NCBI RefSeq assembly: GCF_004146235.1
Contig: NZ_SELO01000031.1
Coordinates: 1 to 46,227 of the forward strand
DNA: 46,227 nt
Source: Tropicimonas sp. IMCC6043
Lineage (GTDB): Bacteria > Pseudomonadota > Alphaproteobacteria > Rhodobacterales > Rhodobacteraceae
Direction of reading: 5' to 3'
Position numbers and translations under genes: made by a program
Notes under the pieces: model-generated
The model's database searches: none
Told to the model about the DNA's origin: nothing
The model's input: the letters and a program-made list of their open reading frames with translations, nothing else
Shown: positions 42,722 to 46,227 of the stretch, piece after piece
How the letters are laid out: each line of letters begins with the position of its first letter
Numbering within the stretch: the first letter of the stretch is position 1

Positions 42722-42913
42722 GTGTCGTGGTTTTCCAGAAACCTCTCGGATAGCCGGGGCAGCGATCTCGCTATGGTGGACGGACACCCGTGGGCGAGAG
42801 TATACCCGGACAAAGAACGCCCGGTCCCCAGCTTTTCCGGGGTGGAACTGCTTGGCCGGATGGAGGAGAGTGACCTCGTGGTCTTCGGGAAGGCTTTGGA
42901 GATTTGGAAATGA
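42722..42913 (+). CDS. Possible small ORF between cyclase and precursor
   Basis: A 63-codon frame starting at GTG 42722 (alternative ATG 42773) and ending TGA 42911-42913. It begins six bases after the cyclase stop, and its stop overlaps an ATG at 42910 in the precursor frame (ATGA), the coupling pattern seen elsewhere in the window. Its C-terminal part (SFSGVELLGRMEESDLVVFGKALEIW) has an amphipathic, protein-like composition. No family recognised; it could be chance. Confidence 0.3.
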   Translation: MSWFSRNLSDSRGSDLAMVDGHPWARVYPDKERPVPSFSGVELLGRMEESDLVVFGKALEIWK

Positions 42914-42960
42914 TTGATGGATCGGTGTTCCGCGAGAGATCCGGTGCCGGCGAGACAGAG

Positions 42961-43092
42961 ATGCAGACACCGGCAGACAAGCGGCCCTACACGCCGCCGA
43001 CACTGACCGTGTTCGGTTCGGTGCGCGAGCTCACCCACGGCCAGGGCAACAGCGGCGGTGACGGAAGCTCCAAGAACGGGAGGGGGTTCTAG
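42961..43092 (+). CDS. Lasso peptide precursor, core GQGNSGGDGSSKNGRGF
   Basis: A 43-residue precursor. The leader (1-26) matches the lasso RRE-binding pattern exactly: Tyr10, Pro13, Leu15, Gly19 and the penultimate Thr25 of YTPPTLTVFGSVRELT, followed by His26. Cleavage after His26 leaves a 17-residue core starting with Gly. Asp8 of the core (residue 34) is the only acidic residue in the core, so an 8-residue Gly1-Asp8 macrolactam is predicted. The tail contains Ser10, Ser11, Lys12 and a Gly-Arg-Gly motif (Arg15) and ends in Phe. ATG 42961 gives a typical leader length and has GGCGAG upstream; ATG 42910 (60 residues, overlapping the small ORF stop) is the alternative. Confidence 0.85.
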   Translation: MQTPADKRPYTPPTLTVFGSVRELTHGQGNSGGDGSSKNGRGF

Positions 43093-43125
43093 GCGTCCGA
43101 CGCCTCAGCGGAAGGTCCGTCTTCC
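43091..43125 (+). repeat. Tandem hairpins just after the precursor
   Basis: AGGCGTC (43091-43097) and GACGCCT (43099-43105) form a tight hairpin that includes the last two bases of the precursor stop codon. It is followed by GGAAG (43110-43114) pairing with CTTCC (43121-43125). No T tract. They lie in the 92-base gap before the kinase gene and could stabilise the precursor mRNA 3' end or attenuate downstream transcription. Confidence 0.5.
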
Positions 43126-43184
43126 AGTAGGTTCCCGACCTGCGGTCCGGTGGCCCTGGCGAGCGGTTGGGGGACGGAAATGGC

Positions 43185-44090
43185 ATGACCCAAAGACCGG
43201 CTTTCGATTTCGAGATATCGACACTGCGCCGCCAGGAACCGATCGACGGGGATCCGTTCCATACCTGGGTCGTCGGCGCCGACAACCAGGTGCTGGTCGC
43301 GTTCTACCGCGACCCATCCGGCTTTCTCCTTCGCTATCCCGGGATCGCGGACATCGTGGTCGCGCATGGTGGGCGGCGATGCATCGCTCATCCTTGTGCG
43401 CAGGGCATGGAGCGCCTGGTTCGCCATTTCTTCATCTCGCAGGTCCGGCCGCTAATGCTCGGACTGGCCGGCTGGCAGGTCTATCACGGCAGCTCGGTCG
43501 AGGTCGGGGGCGCGAGCGTGGCCTTTCTCGGCGCATCCGGTCTCGGCAAGTCCACGCTCGCGGCCTCGTTCAGCCGCAACGGCCAAGATTACCTGTCGGA
43601 CGATTTCATCTGCCTCACGCGCCGTGGGAATGGTGTCCATGTGCAGGAGCCGGTCGAGCCCTCGCTCAGGCTCCGGCCTGAGAGCGTCGCGGCGCTCGTC
43701 GGTGCGCAGTCGGGTACGCTCGTCGGCGCCGACACTTTGCTCGGCAAGATGCGGATTCAGCCGTCTCGCGATTTTCCGTTTTGCAGTTCCGCCCGCCCGC
43801 TCCGGGCGGCATTCTTTCTCGGGCATCTTGGCGCCGAGGCGGTCCGGATTACACCCCTTGCAGGGGCCGAAGCCTTTGTCGAATGGGTCCGGGCGAGCTT
43901 CCAGATCGATGTCGTGGCCCCGGACGCCCTGACGCGCCAGATGACGCGGATCTCGCGGCTGGTTGCCGAGATTCCCTGTTTCCGCCTGGACTATCCGCGT
44001 GAGTTCGCCCGGCTCGGCGAGGTCCGCGCGGCGGTGCTGGACACTATCGACGGGATCGCGCCGCTGCCGAATGCTGCGGCGTCCGGCTAG
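43185..44090 (+). CDS. HPr kinase-like lasso tailoring kinase
   Basis: A 301-residue protein of the HPr kinase/phosphorylase C-terminal-like family found in RiPP clusters. P-loop GASGLGKST at residues 116-124, preceded by VYHGSSVEVGGASVAFL (conserved His101), and the acidic LSDDF at 137-141 that would bind Mg. Related lasso kinases (ThcoK, PadeK types) phosphorylate the side chain of a C-terminal Ser. The encoded core here ends in Phe, so the target would have to be an internal Ser (core 5, 10 or 11) or something else. ATG 43185 has ACGGAAA upstream. It follows the precursor after 92 bases. Confidence 0.85.
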   Translation: MTQRPAFDFEISTLRRQEPIDGDPFHTWVVGADNQVLVAFYRDPSGFLLRYPGIADIVVAHGGRRCIAHPCAQGMERLVRHFFISQVRPLMLGLAGWQVYHGSSVEVGGASVAFLGASGLGKSTLAASFSRNGQDYLSDDFICLTRRGNGVHVQEPVEPSLRLRPESVAALVGAQSGTLVGADTLLGKMRIQPSRDFPFCSSARPLRAAFFLGHLGAEAVRITPLAGAEAFVEWVRASFQIDVVAPDALTRQMTRISRLVAEIPCFRLDYPREFARLGEVRAAVLDTIDGIAPLPNAAASG

Positions 44091-44100
44091 GGGGACCGGG

Positions 44101-45240
44101 ATGAGCGGCTTCGGCAGGAAATACTCCGTCGCGGAATTCGGCTGGATGATCGCCTGCGCACCGCGCTTCGATGCCTTCCGGCGCGCATTGGAGGCCGTTG
44201 TCTTTCCCGGCTGCCATGTGCTGGAGATTGGCACCGGCGTCGGCGCCTTCGCGATCCTCGCCGCGCGATACGGAGCGGGCTCGGTGGTCGCGCTCGAGCC
44301 GAATCCGGCGATCGAGATCGCCCGACGCGCGGCGCAGGCGAATGGCGTTGCGGACCGGATCCGCTTCGTCGAGGCGATATCGACGGACCATGTGCCCGAT
44401 AGGCCCGCCAACGTCATCCTGTCAGACCTGCGCGGCGCGCTGCCGTTCTACGGCAACCATATCCCGTCGATCATCGACGCCCGCGACCGCCTGCTTGCCC
44501 CCGGCGGTCGGCTCCTTCCGCAACGAGACAGGCTCTTTGCGGCGCTGGTCGAGGATGACGGGCTGTCGGGAGACGGTGAGGTGCCCTGGCTGGAAAATGC
44601 TGTCGGCATCGATCTCACCGCTGGTCACCCCTTCGCGGTCAACTCCTTTCGGACGGCGCGCATCGATGAGGGCAGTCTCCTCGGCGATCCCGCGTGCCTG
44701 GCGGTGCTGGACTATGCGTGCATCGACAGCGCCGATTTCCGCTGCACAGCCGAACTCACCGTGTCGCGCCCCGGCCGCGCGGCCGGGCTGGCGCTCTGGT
44801 TCGACATGGAGATCGCACCGGGTATCGAAATCTCCAACCGCCCCGGGGCCGCACCCCTCGTCTATCGACAGATCTTCTTCCCGCTGGAGCGGGCGCTCGA
44901 CCTCGCGGATGGCGATCGGGTCGAACTCGCCTTCGCCGCCAGCCTGCGCGCGGGGAGCTACAATTTCACCTGGGAGACCGCTGCTTTCCGGCGGAACGAG
45001 GCGACGGCCTTTGCGCGGTTCCGGCAGGCGTCGGCTCAAGGCGAAGTGCTGACGCCGTCCATGCTGGGCGGCGCAGGCGCAGGGCGGCGGGACGCCGCGC
45101 GCATGGTTCTCGACCTGCTCGAGGCGGGGCGGGCGGAGACGGAGATCGCAGACATTCTCGCGGCCCGCCACACGCGGCTTTTCGCAACGAGCGACGCAGC
45201 CGCCGCTTTCGTCCGCGATATGACGGCATTGCTGGGTTGA
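44101..45240 (+). CDS. PRMT-fold SAM-dependent methyltransferase in lasso cluster
   Basis: A 379-residue protein. The SAM-binding Rossmann core shows motif I VLEIGTGVGAF (40-50), post-I VVALEPN with Glu66, and motif II ANVILSDLRGA (103-113). The next region (GLALWFDMEIAPGIEISN, PLVYRQIFFPLERALDLADGDRVELAF) matches the beta-barrel of protein arginine methyltransferases. The canonical double-E loop is altered: the first Glu is Asp109 and the second is not acidic. The THW-loop His is also absent. A C-terminal stretch of about 60 residues (RMVLDLLEAGRAETEIADIL, then FVRDMTALL) looks like the helical half of a PqqD-type domain. AGGGGGACCGGG precedes the ATG. It lies between the kinase and B1, so the precursor or mature peptide is the likely substrate. 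Confidence 0.8.
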   Translation: MSGFGRKYSVAEFGWMIACAPRFDAFRRALEAVVFPGCHVLEIGTGVGAFAILAARYGAGSVVALEPNPAIEIARRAAQANGVADRIRFVEAISTDHVPDRPANVILSDLRGALPFYGNHIPSIIDARDRLLAPGGRLLPQRDRLFAALVEDDGLSGDGEVPWLENAVGIDLTAGHPFAVNSFRTARIDEGSLLGDPACLAVLDYACIDSADFRCTAELTVSRPGRAAGLALWFDMEIAPGIEISNRPGAAPLVYRQIFFPLERALDLADGDRVELAFAASLRAGSYNFTWETAAFRRNEATAFARFRQASAQGEVLTPSMLGGAGAGRRDAARMVLDLLEAGRAETEIADILAARHTRLFATSDAAAAFVRDMTALLG

Positions 45241-45303
45241 CGACGCAGCGTCGGCTTGCAGCCGCCACCGGCATGGCCGAAGATATCGCCAGGAGGACAG
45301 CCC

Positions 45304-45597
45304 ATGACCGAGCCCGAGGACCACGCAGTTCCAGCCCGTTACGTGCAGACGACGCGCTGTGTCTCGACAGAGGTCGGCGCAGAAACGGTACTGCTGCATC
45401 TCGACGAGGGCATGTATTTCGGGCTTGACGCGGTGGGCGCGGTGATCTGGGAGGCGATGGCCGGCGAGGGTGCGACGCTCGATGCGCTGACAACTGAGGT
45501 CTGTGGCACCTTTGAGGTCGAGCCGATGGTCGCCGAGCGTGACATCCGCGATTTCCTTGACAAGCTGGCGGCGCACAAGCTGCTCGAGACCAGTTGA
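45304..45597 (+). CDS. Lasso leader-binding protein B1 (PqqD-like RRE)
   Basis: A 97-residue PqqD-family protein, the stand-alone RiPP recognition element of lasso systems. The beta strands VLLHLDEGMYFGLDAVGAVIWEAM and the helices LDALTTEVCGTFEVEPMVAERDIRDFLDKLAAHKLL follow the usual order. It binds the YxxP...T leader and presents the precursor to B2. The start at 45304 has a consensus AGGAGGA site seven bases upstream; longer in-frame extension upstream is not supported. B2 starts 12 bases after its stop. Confidence 0.9.
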   Translation: MTEPEDHAVPARYVQTTRCVSTEVGAETVLLHLDEGMYFGLDAVGAVIWEAMAGEGATLDALTTEVCGTFEVEPMVAERDIRDFLDKLAAHKLLETS

Positions 45598-45609
45598 ACC
45601 GGCCGGTCG

Positions 45610-46029
45610 ATGGCGCGTGTCACCCGTGATATCCGGCTCGTTCCGATCGCCGCGGCGGAACTGCTGCGGGCTCGGGTGTTGCTGGCGCTGCGGCCCGGAC
45701 GGGTGGCATTGACGCTGCTTGACACCGGCCCGGGCGCAACGCCGCTTGAGCCCGCCGAGCGCGCCTGGCTCGAGGGCCTTCGCTGGGCGCTCGGCGGCTG
45801 CGCGAAATGGTTGCCCTTCCGAACCGACTGCCTTGTCCGGAGTGCCGCCGGGGGCCGCATCCTGCGCCGCCGCGGCCTGCCGTTCCGGACCCATCTCCAG
45901 GTCGGGCGCCTGCCCTCCGGGGCCTTCGAGGCCCATGCCTGGATCGAATGCGACGGGACGAGCCTCGTTGGCGGACCGATGGAGTCTCTGGTGACTGTAG
46001 AGGCGGGCGCGGAGCGCATCGGCCCATAG
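45610..46029 (+). CDS. Lasso peptide leader protease B2 (transglutaminase-like)
   Basis: A 139-residue protein of the lasso B2/transglutaminase-like cysteine protease family. The catalytic cysteine is Cys74 in LPFRTDCLVRSAAGGRIL, the histidine His109 in FEAHAWIECDG, with Asp115 as likely third residue; RRRGLPFRTHLQVG between them is typical. It cleaves the leader after the penultimate-Thr motif once B1 has bound it. No separate transporter (D) gene follows; the IS481-type transposase end begins 72 bases downstream. Confidence 0.9.
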   Translation: MARVTRDIRLVPIAAAELLRARVLLALRPGRVALTLLDTGPGATPLEPAERAWLEGLRWALGGCAKWLPFRTDCLVRSAAGGRILRRRGLPFRTHLQVGRLPSGAFEAHAWIECDGTSLVGGPMESLVTVEAGAERIGP

Positions 46030-46034
46030 CGGCG

Positions 46035-46079
46035 GACTGCGCTTCGGACTCCAGAGGCTCAACCGGGTTCAGCGCAGTC
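46035..46079 (+). terminator. Stem-loop at the end of the lasso cluster
   Basis: GACTGCGCT (46035-46043) and AGCGCAGTC (46071-46079) are perfect 9-bp inverted copies around a 27-base loop, immediately after the B2 stop. Only a short T-containing tail follows, so it is a tentative terminator; it could also belong to the IS end. Confidence 0.4.
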
Positions 46080-46101
46080 TTGCGGGAAATTCCCGTCATC
46101 C

Positions 46102-46227
46102 CTAGGTGTTCAGTCCCGGCATTTGGTGGATCGGATCGACATTGAATCTGTCTGGCTCTGAAGTCCAGATCTTGCAGATGTATTCGTATGGCGTGAGACC
46201 GCTGAGGGTCTTGAGCCTTCGGGCGAA
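46102..46227 (-). mobile_element. IS481-family transposase, C-terminal end (partial)
   Basis: Read on the minus strand from the window edge, the frame ends with LTPYEYICKIWTSEPDRF and DPIHQMPGLNT followed by TAG (46104-46102). This is the highly conserved C-terminus of IS481-type transposases (rve integrase core family). Only the last 41 codons are visible, so completeness of the element cannot be judged. Near its end the symmetric CGGGAA-A-TTCCCG (46083-46095) may mark or lie beside the terminal repeat. The IS lies directly beside the lasso cluster. Confidence 0.85.

Noticed and set aside
40502..43092. A second lasso precursor
   Set aside because: I looked for another Y..P.L...G.....T leader in the cluster and its gaps and found only the one at 42961-43092.
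44422..46062. A 546-codon minus-strand open frame opposite the methyltransferase, B1 and B2
   Set aside because: Antisense shadow; all three plus-strand genes have family motifs and good ribosome-binding sites.

Overview
The window is a high-GC chromosomal segment from an alphaproteobacterium, most likely Rhodobacterales (Paracoccaceae/Roseobacteraceae). The inference rests on the HTH/DUF6456-type and DUF6477-type proteins side by side, a solitary BioMNY biotin transporter, a single alphaproteobacterial-style flagellar export/rod cluster, and dense packing with ATGA or TGATG overlaps. No tRNA, rRNA, CRISPR array or prophage was seen.

Layout, left to right. 1-4.9 kb: the 3' end of tuf and its terminator, a cupin gene (-), a VOC protein, an isolated gene that joins TssB-like and TssC-like sheath halves, an XdhC/MocA molybdenum-enzyme maturation pair, and rpmB with promoter, structured leader and terminator. 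5-11 kb: a non-coding stretch with a perfect inverted repeat, an aldehyde dehydrogenase, bioMNY, and a soluble hybrid histidine kinase. 11-14.2 kb: a class III aminotransferase, an HTH/DUF6456 gene interrupted by one in-frame TAA, a palindrome-rich divergent promoter, and a DUF6477 gene. 14.2-20.6 kb: a six-gene minus-strand operon (Wzy-like polymerase, two GT4 glycosyltransferases, two sulfotransferases, flippase) that looks like a sulfated-polysaccharide locus. 20.6-24.8 kb: divergent glpR and glpDK with GlpR-type half-sites between them. 24.9-28.8 kb: ugd and a GT2 / LpxB-N-like / GT39 membrane glycosylation trio. 28.9-30 kb: a LacI-family regulator. 30-40.5 kb: flagellar genes (flgBC-fliEQ-flgFGAH-fliL on minus, fliI alone on plus, flhA-fliR-flhB plus a small coiled-coil gene on minus).

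40.8-46.0 kb: the most interesting part, a lasso-peptide-type RiPP cluster on the plus strand. Its order is cyclase (asparagine-synthetase-like), an optional tiny ORF, precursor, HPr-kinase-like kinase, a PRMT-fold methyltransferase, B1 (PqqD-like leader binder) and B2 (transglutaminase-like leader protease). The precursor matches the lasso leader pattern exactly (Y..P.L...G.....T) and gives a 17-residue core, GQGNSGGDGSSKNGRGF, suited to a Gly1-Asp8 macrolactam ring with a Gly-Arg-Gly tail. A PRMT-like enzyme beside a GRG-containing core suggests a tailoring step on the tail arginine, but the methyltransferase lacks the canonical double-glutamate loop. The core also lacks the C-terminal Ser that characterised lasso kinases modify. 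No transporter or isopeptidase is visible; an IS481-family transposase end lies 72 bp after B2 and runs off the window, so the cluster may be truncated or may continue beyond the insertion.
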